Shown here piece by piece: positions 32,148 to 42,298 of a stretch of 43,990 nt of DNA. The notes beneath the pieces were generated by a model, which saw only the letters and a program-made list of their open reading frames with translations, was not told the origin of the DNA and made no database searches. Every line of letters begins with the position of its first letter. Within the stretch, counting starts at the first letter, position 1. Both the position numbers and the translations under genes were made by a program. This stretch comes from Candidatus Latescibacterota bacterium. GTDB lineage: Bacteria; Latescibacterota; UBA2968. The DNA is taken from contig JAJEAX010000280.1 in assembly GCA_022822565.1 (NCBI GenBank), positions 1 through 43,990 of the forward strand, in the 5' to 3' direction.

Positions 32148-33593
32148 ATGTCAGATTCTCGACCAAATATCCTGCTCATCATGACCGACCAGCAACGCGG
32201 CGACTGCATAGGTCTCGATCCTGTTAGTCCCCCGTGTCTGCAAACACCCAACCTGGACTGGCTTGCCCGCACGGGCACGCACTTTCACCGCGGATACTCC
32301 GAGTGCCCCAGTTGCATACCCGCCCGCCGCTGCCTGATGACCGGCACGGCACCCGCAGCAAATGGCGTTGTCGGATTTAAAAGTGCCCAATGGAACCCGC
32401 CTCACACCCTCGCTGGCGAATTGTCCAGGGCGGGGTATCAAACAGAAATGATCGGCAAACTCCACCTGAACCCCAAACGCAAGCGCTATGGTTTCGACCA
32501 CATGCAACTGGCCGACGCCACACGGGGCGACCACAACGAGTATGTCGAATGGCTACAGCAATACCACAACCGGAATGAAGTACATCCCGGCATGGCCCAC
32601 GGTATTTCCTCCAATGGATGGATTGGTCGCCCACACCACTTGCCCGAAGAACAGATGCACACCTTCTGGTGTATCGACAGGGCAATGGATTTTCTCCAAA
32701 AACGCGATCCCACGGCCCCTTTTTTTCTCAACATATCCCTTATCGACCCCCATCCCCCGCTTACCCCGCCAGCCCTCTATTACGACCGCTATGTCCAGCG
32801 CAACTTGCCCGATCCCGTCATCGGAGACTGGGCACCCAAATACGACGGTTCCCAAAAGGGTCTCGATCCCAATGCATGGCAAATTAGCCTCGACGAACAC
32901 GACATGCACTGTTCGCGTGCGGCCTATTACGGTATGATTAACTTCATAGACGACCAGATCGGCCGCCTCATCCAATATGCCGGTGGTCTCAACAACTGCC
33001 TGACCATCTTCACATCCGACCACGGCGAAATGCTGGGCGACCACAACCTCTTTCGCAAAACCTGGCCTTATGAAGCGTCTGCTCGCATTCCATTCCTCAT
33101 GCGCGCGCCAAAAAACTGGGGATATCCCGAAGAAATAACTTGCAAAAGCCCCGTCGGCATCCAGGACATCATGCCCACCATCCTCGATGCAGCAGGCATC
33201 GACATTCCCGATACCTGCACGGGCACAAGCCTCCTGCCCATTATGCAAGACGATACCGATCGCGCGCGGGAATTTCTACACGGAGAACACGCTGGCTGCT
33301 ATGCCTACGACCACGGCAACCACTATGTCACTGATGGGCACCACAAATACATCTGGTATTCTCAAACGGGCGAAGAACACCTTTTCAACCTGGACGAAGA
33401 CCCCCATGAAATGCGCGACATCACGCGTGATCCCGAAGCTGAAACGAGAATACAACCCTGGCGAAATCGTCTCATCGAATTTCTCAAAGACCGTCCAGAA
33501 GGTTTTACCGATGGTACGCGTTTAATCCCCGGCCAGCCCCACGAAGAACTCCTGCCGGACTACACTCCCGAAGCGACTTACCCGTATTTGTGA
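32148..33593 (+). CDS. Sulfatase (Cys-type, arylsulfatase/choline-sulfatase family)
   Basis: PNILLIMTDQQRGDCIGL...; sulfatase signature CIPARRCLMTG (C-x-P-x-R); FTSDHGEMLGDHNLFRK. Confidence 0.95.
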   Translation: MSDSRPNILLIMTDQQRGDCIGLDPVSPPCLQTPNLDWLARTGTHFHRGYSECPSCIPARRCLMTGTAPAANGVVGFKSAQWNPPHTLAGELSRAGYQTEMIGKLHLNPKRKRYGFDHMQLADATRGDHNEYVEWLQQYHNRNEVHPGMAHGISSNGWIGRPHHLPEEQMHTFWCIDRAMDFLQKRDPTAPFFLNISLIDPHPPLTPPALYYDRYVQRNLPDPVIGDWAPKYDGSQKGLDPNAWQISLDEHDMHCSRAAYYGMINFIDDQIGRLIQYAGGLNNCLTIFTSDHGEMLGDHNLFRKTWPYEASARIPFLMRAPKNWGYPEEITCKSPVGIQDIMPTILDAAGIDIPDTCTGTSLLPIMQDDTDRAREFLHGEHAGCYAYDHGNHYVTDGHHKYIWYSQTGEEHLFNLDEDPHEMRDITRDPEAETRIQPWRNRLIEFLKDRPEGFTDGTRLIPGQPHEELLPDYTPEATYPYL

Positions 33594-33784
33594 GGTACAT
33601 ATCTTTCACGACATCATTGCCGCCATTGACGATTTGCAACGCCTGAAGCAGTTGCATCGTGCGGCGGTCCAGGTCTCCAGTCTTGAGGCATTTGAGCAAG
33701 CGTTGGATACGTGACGCGATTTCCTCTAAAAAACGCCCCAGCATCGTTGTGCCGAGGCATTTAATAATTAGGAAAAAAGATGCT

Positions 33785-33838
33785 GTAGGAGCGGCATCCC
33801 TGCCGCGATCAAGGTCGGGAAAGGGATTTCCCTCCTAC
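33785..33838. repeat. Palindromic element folding as a three-way-junction (outer stem plus two internal hairpins)
   Basis: Outer arms GTAGGA (33785-33790) / TCCTAC (33833-33838); hairpin 1 GCGGCA-TCCC-TGCCGC (33791-33806); hairpin 2 GGGAAA-GGGA-TTTCCC (33817-33832). Confidence 0.6.
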
Positions 33839-33871
33839 GCGACTGCAAGAACCTAAATAATTACCCCCACT

Positions 33872-34087
33872 TTATTGCTCAAAACCGGTGTACACATACA
33901 TCTTATCATCAGCCTCATCAAGCACATAGAATCGGTTGTTGGCATACGTGATACCTGCCGGATTACCGTTGAAAGCATACAGATCGAAGGGCGAGGTTGG
34001 TGTGCTTGTTGTTGGCGTCCCACCACCATCGCCACCGCCCGAAGAACTGGTCTCAAACTCCGCTACGTAAATCTCATCGTCGATCAT
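33872..34087 (-). pseudogene. 71-aa remnant of a repeat-type C-terminal domain downstream of the LRR gene
   Basis: MIDDEIYVAEFETSSSGGGDGGG...SPFDLYAFNGNPAGITYANNRFYVLDEADDKMYVYTGFEQ*: a Gly/Ser/Thr linker plus one apparent propeller-like repeat. ATG overlaps the preceding stop (TAATG). Confidence 0.45.
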
Positions 34088-36188
34088 TAGCGCACACTAA
34101 CCCCTCTACTCCGAAGAGTTGGAATATGCACGTTGCGTGATGTGGCACTCAGTGGGTTGTTTCTCACATCAACCCTGTCTCCACTGCCCAATCCCGTGTT
34201 TGCGACCAGAGGTGCGATATCCGAGATGCTGTTGTCGGAAAGATCCAGGTCTGTCAGGTTGGTCAAGGAAGATAGTGCAGATATATCCGAGATGCTGTTG
34301 CCGTCAAGATACAGAAAGTCCAGATTGGTCAAATTAGATAGTGCAGATATATCCGAGATGCTGTTGCCGGAAAGAGATAGAAAGTCCAAGTTGGTCAAAT
34401 TAGATAGTGCAGACACATCCGAGATGCTGTTGTCGTCAAGACTCAGACTGGTCAGACCGGTCAAGCCCGCCAGCGCAGACACATCCGAGATGCGGTTGTT
34501 GTAAAGAATCAGGTCTGTCAGGTTGGTCAAATTAGATAGTGCAGACACATCTGAGATGCTGTTGCCGGAAAGCCACAGCTCTGTCAGACTGGTCAAATTC
34601 GCATTCGCCAGCCCAGACACATCTGAGATGCTGTTGTTGGAAAGCCACAGCTCTGTCAGACTGGTCAAATTCGCATTCGCCAGCCCAGACACATCCGAAA
34701 GGCTGTTGTAGGCAAGATCTAACTCTGTCAGGCTGGTCAAATTCGCCAGTGCAGACACATCCGATATGTTGTTTTCGTAAAGATACAGCACTGTCAGACT
34801 GGTCGCAAACTCAAGCCCGGTCAAGTCGCTGATGTTTGCATCATATGCCTCAAGGCGCGTCAAGGTCGCCATCTCTGCCCTCGTAATCGCCGCACCACTC
34901 GCCTTGCCCAGACTATCCGCAATCACCGCACGCAGGTTTGCATCTGGAATGGTAACTGACGTACTGCCGCCATCACTGCTATCACCGCCGCAGTTGACAA
35001 CGCCCGATTTGTTCGCAATCCCCTGCAGCCACGTCTGGAACGCGGCGTCTGTCGGTGCACACAACTGCGTGTTACGCAGATCCAGCAATCTCAAGTTAGT
35101 GAGGTTGACCAAAGACGTCGGCAACTCACCCGACAAAGCGGTGTTGCTGGAAAGCTCCAGAATTTCCAGGTTGGAAAGGTTGCCGATCCAAGTCGGTATC
35201 GCGCCGCTCAACTGGTTGTCGTAAAGATACAGAAATTTCAGGTTGGAAAGGTTGCCGATCCAGGTTGGGATTGCGCCGCTCAACCGCATACTTCTGAGTT
35301 CCAGACTTTCCAGTTTCGAGAGGTTGTCAAGCTCGGCTGGCACTGAACCGCTCCACGGATTCCCCCCCAAACTCAACCAAGTCAGATTGGAAAGGCTACC
35401 GATCCAAGTCGGTATCGGTCCATTCAACCGATTATTGCTGAGTCTCAGATTTGTCAGGTTGGTGAGTTGCCTCAGCTCAGAAGGTATAGCCCCGCTTAGC
35501 TGGTTGTTGCCGAGATCGAGCTTGCTGGTCAGGTTGGTGAGTTGTCCCAGTTCGGATGGTATAGCCCCACTTAGCTGGTTGTTGTAGAGATGCAGTCTTG
35601 TAAGTTTAGACAGGTTGCCCAACGCCGAAGGTATCTGTCCACGCAATTGGTTACCGGGCAGGTACAAATCAACAACCCGTCCGTTTTCGTCGGTGGTCAC
35701 GCCGTGCCATTCGCCCAGCGGCCTGTCGCTGAGCCAGTTCGCCTTATTCGTCCAGTTCGGCCCATTCGTCGCGTTATACAGTGCCTCCAGCGCATCCCGA
35801 TCCGACGAAGAAGCTGCATTAACGGTTACGGTCACCGCCGGGGAGCAGTTGTTGTCTGTATCGCTCTCCCCGCTGACGCTCTCAACACACGCACCGTAGT
35901 AGTAGGTCTCCGCACTTGACGGCGCAGTCAAACTGAGTGACTGGACACTCCTGCCCGAAGAAGGCAGGATACCTACCGAGGAACTATCTACCTGTCTGTC
36001 GCTTGAAGATATAGTCGCATCAACAGATTGATAGTAGCGCAAGGTCGTTGCAGGGGCTTGCCCATTGCCCTGATTGCGGACGGTTGCCTGAAGGGTGAAG
36101 GATTGTCCCGCCGTCAGGGTGTTACGTTTACCGAAGGGGATTCCACGATCGGGTCTGGACTGCCACCGCTACCGCTACGCCCTGAAGT

Positions 36189-36556
36189 ATCCAGCGCGAT
36201 GCCGAATGGACCACGCAAGCCCGTAACGAGGTCTTCAACATTGGTACCATCCAGGTTAGACCGCTGAACCTTGCCTGCCTCACTGTCCGACCAATACATC
36301 TTCTTGGTACCCACATCCAGCGCAATGCCCACTGGATCACGCAATCCTGTGGTAACGAGGTCTTCAACATTGGTACCATCCAGGTTAGACCGCTGAATCT
36401 TGTCACTGTTCGTCCAGTACATCTTGTCGCTATTCACATCCAGCGCGATGCCAAATGGACCACGCAAGCCCGTAACGAGGTCTTCAACATTGGTACCATC
36501 CAGGTTAGACCGCTGAACCTTGCCTGCCTCACTGTCCGACCAATACATCTTCTTGG
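36189..36556. repeat. Near-identical coding repeat pair in the YWTD region (36189..36307 and 36438..36556)
   Basis: The two 119-bp segments, offset 249 bp, differ at one position (ccgaatgg vs ccaaatgg) by direct reading. Confidence 0.85.
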
Positions 36557-37789
36557 CACCCACATCCAGTGCAATGTTACCTGGCCAGTTCAATCCCGTA
36601 ACGAGGTCTTCCACGCCGCTCCCGTCCAGATTCGACCGCTGAATCTTGCTCGGCCCCGTGTCCGTCCAATAGATCTTGCCGCTGCCTACATCCAGTGCAA
36701 TGCTACTTGGCCAGTTCAATCCCGTAACGAGGTCTTCCACGCCGCTCCCGTCCAGATTCGACCGCTGAATCTTGCTCGGCCCCGGATCCAACAAATTCGA
36801 CCAATAGATCTTGCCGCTGCCTACATCCAGCGCAATGCCGCTTGGCCAGATCAATCCCGAGACAAGGTCTTCCACGCCGCTCCCGTCCAGATTCGACCGC
36901 TGAATCTTGCCCGCATTCCAATCCGTCCAGTAGATCTTTGGCGTTCCGCTGCCACTACTGACCGTGACCTGCACCGCAGGCGAGCAGTTGTTATTCGTAT
37001 TCGATTCGCCAGAGACAGACGCAACACACGCACCGTAGTAGTAGGTCCCCGCACTTGACGGCGCAGTCAAACTGATCGATTCATCATTGGTCATGGAAGC
37101 GGCAAGGCCATCCACCGCGTCCGTGCCAACTTCTGTATCACCGGTCGAAATCGTCGCGTCTGACGAGCGATAGTAGCGCAAGGTCGTAGAGGCCGATGCG
37201 CTACCACCCTGATTGCGAACCGTAGCACTCAGCGTGAAGGATTGCCCGACAGTCAGACTGCTGTTGCTCACCGAAGGCGACTCAACCACCAAATCCGGTC
37301 CGGTCTCCACCGTCACCCGAATCCCATCCGAGCAGTTGTTGTCGGTATCGCTCTCCCCGCTGACGCTCTCAACACACGCACCGTAATAGTAGGTCCCCGC
37401 ACTCGACGGCGCAGTCAAACTGATCGATTCAGCACTGGTCCTGGAAGCGGCAAGATCATCCACCGCGTCTGTGCCGACTTCTGTATCGGTTGTAGAGATC
37501 GTCGCGTCTGACGAGCGGTAGTAGCGCAAGGTCGTTGCAGCGGATTGCCTACTGCCCTGATTGCGGACCGTAGCACTCAGCGTGAAGGATTGTCCTGTTG
37601 TCAGGGTGTTATCGTTTACCGAAGGGGATTCCACGATCAGGTCTGGACTGCCACAGTTGACAACGCCCGATTTGCTCGCAATCCCCTGTAGCCACGTCTG
37701 GAACGCGGCGTCCATCGGCGCGCATAACCCCGTGTTCTGCATCGACAGGGTTGTGAGATTGTTCAGACCGGTGAATGAACCGGGCAACG

Positions 37790-39480
37790 GGCCGGAAAGA
37801 CCGGCGTTGCCGTTAAGATACAGCTCTTGCAGGTTTGTGAGGTTGCCCAGCCAAGATGGAATACCGCCCGTCAAATCGTTGGCGCCAAGCCACAGCTCTT
37901 GCAGGTTAGTGAGGTTGCCCAACTCGACAGGGATACTACCCGACAATTCGTTGGCGTAAAGAGCCAGCCGTGTCAGGTTTGTGAGGCTGCCCAGCCAAGA
38001 TGGAATACCGCCCGTCAAATCGTTGGCGCCAAGAGACAGAGCTGTCAGGTTCGTCAGGTTGCCCAACTCAGAGGGGATACCACCCGACAATTCGTTGAAG
38101 GAAAGATCCAGCACTGTCAGGTTAGTGAGGCTGCCCAACTCGGTAGGGATACCACCCGACAACTCGTTCTGGTAAAGAACCAGCCATTGCAGGTTTGTGA
38201 GGTTGCCCAACTCAGCAGGGATACGACCCGTCAATTCGTTGAAGGAAAGATCCAGCCGTGTCAGGTTGGTCAGGCTACCCAACTCAGCAGGGATACGACC
38301 CGACAACGGGTTGTTCCTAAGCCACAGCACTTCCAAGTTAGTGAGGTTGCCCAACTCGGATGGGATACCACCCGTCAAATCGTTGCCTTGAAGCCACAGT
38401 TCTGTCAGGTTGGCGAGGCTGCCCAGTTCTGACGGGATGCTGCCAGATAATCCGTTGCCGATAAAGTAGTAACCGCCGCTTGCACGTGTATCTACACCGA
38501 CCGTGTCACCGTCGCCGGTTGCGATGGCGTAAAGGCGTAATTGTGTCACCCGTCCACTGGCGTCGGCTGTCACGCCATACCATTCATTCAGCGGTCGATC
38601 ACTCAACCAGTTCGTCTTGAAACGCCAGTTCGGCCCATCCGTCGCGTTGTACAGTGCCACCAGCGCATCCCGATCCGACGCTGGCACGTCGCCGCAGTTG
38701 ACAACGCCCCGTTTGTTCGCAATCCCCTGCAGCCACGTCTGGAACGCGGCGTCCGTCGGCGCGCACAAACCCGTGCCATCCATATGTAGGAGTTCGAGAG
38801 CGTCCAGACCGGTGAATGAACCGGGCAACGGGCCGGAGAGACTGGCGTTGGCGAAAAGATACAGCTCTGTCAGGTTAGTGAGGTTGCCCAACTCGGCGGG
38901 GATACTGCCAGACAATTGGTTGCGGTCAAGAGCCAGCCCTATCAGGTTGGAGAGGCTACCCAATTCGGAGGGGATACCACCCGACAACGCGTTGTTCCTG
39001 AGCCACAGTACTTCCAGGTTAGTGAGGTTGCCCAACTCGACAGGGATACTACCAGACAAATCGTTGCCGTTAAGAGCCAGCCCTGTCAGGTTTGTGAGGC
39101 TGCCCAACTCGGAGGGGATACCACCCGACAACGCGTTGTTCCTGAGCCATAGCCGTGTCAGGTTTGTGAGGCTGCCCAACTCGGAGGGGATACCACCCGA
39201 CAACTCGTTGCCGTTAAGAGACAGCTCTGTCAGGTTAGTGAGGCTGCCCAACTCGGATGGGATACTGCCCGACAACTGGTTGCCATGAAGCCCCAGCACT
39301 TCCAGGTTGGTCAGGTTGCCCAACTCGGTAGGAATACGACCCGACAATGCGTTGTTGAAAAGATGCAGCACTTCCAGGTTTGTGAGGTTGCCCAGCCAAG
39401 ATGGAATACCGCCCGTCAAATCGTTGGCACCAAGATTCAGCCATGTCAAGTTGGTCAAGTTAGACAGCGCAGACACATCT
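37790..39480. repeat. Tandem LRR-encoding DNA repeats (~72-bp period)
   Basis: Recurrent 'caggtt(a/t)gtgaggttgcccaactcggaggggataccacccgacaa..ttg' units, each encoding one ~24-aa LRR on the minus strand. Confidence 0.85.
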
Positions 39481-40719
39481 GAGAGGCGGTTAAAGGAAAG
39501 ACTCAACGTTCTCAGGTTGGTCAGGCCGGATAGCGGCGAGAGGTCGGATATTTCGTTACTATTAACCAACCCCCCAGACACAGACACTGCACCAAGTACC
39601 AATCTTGTCAGACCAGTTGCATGCTCAAGCCCGGTCAAATCGCTGATGTTCGAGTTCGGTGCCGCAAGGCGCGTCAAGGTCGCCATCTCTGCCCTCGTGA
39701 TCGCCGCCCCCCTCGCCTTGCCCAGACTATCCGCAATCACCGCACGCAGGTTCGCATCCGGAATGTCAACTGCCGTTGCACTGCCACCACCGCCACCACC
39801 GCCAGGAGGCGTAGAGACATCTTTGCCATAGCTGATGCTAAAGATCAGAAAATCGCCAAAGCCTATCGCGCCATCGCTGTCTAAGTCATACTTCGTTTCA
39901 TATCTCCCATCGCTCTGACGGGCCCCATACTGACCCGCAAACACCAAAAAGTCGGAAAAATCGACCTTCCCATCGCGGTTAAAGTCCGGTGTGAGGACCT
40001 GTAACTGTAACTTTAACTCAACCCGCACATCCAGGGTCATACTTTGGAGTTGCCCACTTCGACCAAGCTCCGCACGCACCAACCGAATCACTGTGCCCGA
40101 AAACCCTCCTGTTGTGCGAAAGCGAACTGTGCCAACCAAACCACTGTTGGCTGTTGCTTGACCACCTAAAGACGCGATGCCTATTTCGACAAAACCTGTA
40201 CCTTGCGATGGCAGGGCCTGGGCATTGGGCAGCACATCGCCAGCAGCAAAACCGTCGTAAGTCACCTGACCGGCATCGTATTCAAAGCGCACTGAAAGAC
40301 CATTTGCATTGCGAATATCTTGCCCAAAGATCTGAATAGCGACCATCTCATCGGTGGATACATTGGCTGAGGTAACTGACTGATCACCTGCGCTACCATC
40401 CACATCCAGTGATAGAGAAAAGCTATTCTGCGCTGAACGGCCGGAATTAAACGACAGAGGCATCGCCGCTGTATTGCCATCATTCATTTTATTGTCGCTG
40501 GCATCAATGTCAACTGACACAACAGCATTGGCATTGGGACCTGCAGAGGCTTGACCTGCAAAGACCAGCAATGTCAGAATGATCAATAACAGATTTTGGA
40601 AAAAGGAGAACAGAGAGGCAAAGCCGGACAGTGCCAACGGTTGCTTCAATGTTGGGATGTGGTGTATCATCTTCTGTTTCCACCCTTGGTTTTGAGGTTC
40701 TGGTGTTTGAGATTGTGAA

Positions 40720-40745
40720 AGAGAGCAGGCGATCGCCTGTCTCTC
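40720..40745 (-). terminator. Inverted repeat between the two cohesin/dockerin genes; weak terminator candidate
   Basis: GAGAG-CAGGCGATCGCCTG-T-CTCTC: 14-bp perfect palindrome extended by 5 bp across a 1-nt bulge. Only a short T-run follows on the minus strand. Confidence 0.4.
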
Positions 40746-40876
40746 TCCTTTACTCGTTCAGATTTTATTTTTTAATCAGATCAGCCCGTTGCTTTTCTCC
40801 GATTGGCATAGGGCGCATCAAGTACTCGTACTCGACTTGCATCGAGTCTTCTATTTGTCTCAAGTTTTTCAATTTT

Positions 40877-42274
40877 CTACAAATCCGATTGGTCTAAACG
40901 TGCTTTTAGTCTATCGTGGGCGTCTATAATTTCTTGTGGAATTGCACCTACCTTACGCCCCTGGTCAGCAAGCTCAGGTGGGATAGCTAATTTAGGAGCG
41001 TGAACGTCAAAACCCTCGCCTTGTGTGCGGCCACTATTAGAGGTAAGATTATATACACTCCCTTGATTGATCGACTCGCCTTTGTCATAGAAATACATAA
41101 TGCCCACTGCCTTGTCGCCTTGAATATCAAAGACAAAGAAGCCATTATAGCTACTGTTGCTCTCCAAAATTGTGTACTGGCTTAACCCTTTGCTATAACC
41201 GCCAAGAATCCTACGCCCCCAATCATCACCCCCCCATACAGGCAGTTCCCCGTCGTTAAACGCCTGGTCAGAGATATATCCCAAAATGTAATAGTAATCT
41301 AATACGCTGCTGCCTGATAGCCCAGCGATCAGCTTCCAAAATCCCAATAAATTTCTGGCGCGTTCTTCTTGCGGGGTCGCGCTACCCACTGTGATGGTGT
41401 CACGAATGGTATTCTGAACCGTAATCGTATCACGAATAGTATTCTGAACCGTGATGGTGTCGCGGATGGTGACGGTATTCTGGAGGGTGATGGTATCACG
41501 GATGGTATTTTGGACGGTGATCGTATCACGGACAACATCGCGGAGAATAACCGTATCCCGAACAGTATTTTGAACTGTAATGGTGTCACGGGCGGTAATC
41601 GTAACCGTATCACGGACAGTAACCTGAACAACGCGCACAACAGGTTGTGGCGGTGTCGGTGCTGGCCCTGTCCGCCCAAAATTGTCCACGAACAGCAGAA
41701 AGTCGGTGAAATTAACATTGCCATCAAGGTTCAGATCACCGGGGAAAGGTTTTATCGTGTTGGTAAAAAGAACAGTGCTTGTCGATGTGATGACATCAGA
41801 GGATGTAGCAGTTTCGGCCAACACGACGCTTTGGAGACCGATGAAAAAATCTCGACCCGTCACATCTGCTATTGTTGTAAACGTCGCTTGCCCCAAAAAA
41901 CCCGATGGTGGCAAAGAAACAGGCACAGGCGAGGCAAGGTTCGCCCCTGTTGACTCTGGAATCACAAAGGCAAACGCGCTATTTTCAACGCTGACAAAAG
42001 ACACCAGGGACGTGTCAAAATCAAATATGATTGACATCCCTGAAAGTGGTGTGGTGACACCTTTTGCAAACACTTCAACAACAATAGTCGCGCCTTGGCC
42101 AGAAACAGTACCCGAGATAACACCATCATCTACCTGATTGCCTTGTCCGCCAGCAGGCACAAGGTCGAGAGTAATGGTGGCATTGATATTCGCGCCAGCA
42201 TGAACCTGAGAAATAAATACTACACCAGCAAACAACAGACAGAAAAGCACAGCACAGATAAACTTTTTCAACAT
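40877..42274 (-). CDS. Secreted protein with cohesin-like N-terminus, dockerin-type motif, RDTITVQNTI decapeptide repeats and a novel C-terminal domain
   Basis: Signal peptide MLKKFICAVLFCLLFAGVVFISQVHA; cohesin-like beta region; GDLNLDGNVNFTDFLLFVDNFG; repeats; C-terminal NLLGFWKLIAGLSGSSVLDYYYILGY.... Confidence 0.85.
   Translation of the reverse strand: MLKKFICAVLFCLLFAGVVFISQVHAGANINATITLDLVPAGGQGNQVDDGVISGTVSGQGATIVVEVFAKGVTTPLSGMSIIFDFDTSLVSFVSVENSAFAFVIPESTGANLASPVPVSLPPSGFLGQATFTTIADVTGRDFFIGLQSVVLAETATSSDVITSTSTVLFTNTIKPFPGDLNLDGNVNFTDFLLFVDNFGRTGPAPTPPQPVVRVVQVTVRDTVTITARDTITVQNTVRDTVILRDVVRDTITVQNTIRDTITLQNTVTIRDTITVQNTIRDTITVQNTIRDTITVGSATPQEERARNLLGFWKLIAGLSGSSVLDYYYILGYISDQAFNDGELPVWGGDDWGRRILGGYSKGLSQYTILESNSSYNGFFVFDIQGDKAVGIMYFYDKGESINQGSVYNLTSNSGRTQGEGFDVHAPKLAIPPELADQGRKVGAIPQEIIDAHDRLKARLDQSDL
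41385..41640. repeat. ~30-bp coding repeats encoding RDTITVQNTI
   Basis: Repeated 'gt(a/g)tcacgaat(a/g)gtattctgaaccgt(a/g)at' units in the 42274..40877 gene. Confidence 0.85.
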
Positions 42275-42298
42275 CTTTCCCTCCCTGACAATTAAGAA

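Larger units (their letters stand above)
34087..40670 (-). pseudogene. Giant secreted protein (cohesin-like, dockerin-like, LRR, CARDB and YWTD repeats) split into two ORFs (36114..40670 and 34087..36042) by a probable 1-nt deletion
   Basis: Signal peptide at 40670; cohesin-like region; two EF-hand dockerin motifs (DFNRDGKVDFSDFLVFAGQYG, DLDSDGAIGFGDFLIFSISYG); plant-type LRRs (NLTNLEVLWLRNNALSGGIPSELGSL); CARDB copies; YWTD repeats (KIYWTD...KIQRSNLDGSGVEDLVTGL). The second ORF continues the third CARDB and a further LRR array. Confidence 0.8.

Noticed and set aside
33505-33744. 79-aa minus-strand ORF (MLGRFLEEIASRIQRLLKCLKTGDLDRRTMQLLQALQIVNGG...)
   Set aside because: The first ~50 residues look amphipathic and could be a gene remnant, but the C-terminus is antisense to the sulfatase and no RBS or family motif was recognised.
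37827-38432. 201-aa plus-strand repetitive ORF
   Set aside because: Antisense shadow of the LRR repeats; its repeats simply mirror the minus-strand coding repeats.
37790-39480. Regular ~72-bp repeats that superficially look like a CRISPR or tandem-repeat array
   Set aside because: The period is an LRR coding unit in an open minus-strand frame; there are no unique spacers and no cas genes.
40726-40739. CAGGCGATCGCCTG containing the GCGATCGC octamer known as HIP1 in cyanobacteria
   Set aside because: Only noticed once here and the gene content is not cyanobacterial; treated as part of an ordinary inverted repeat.
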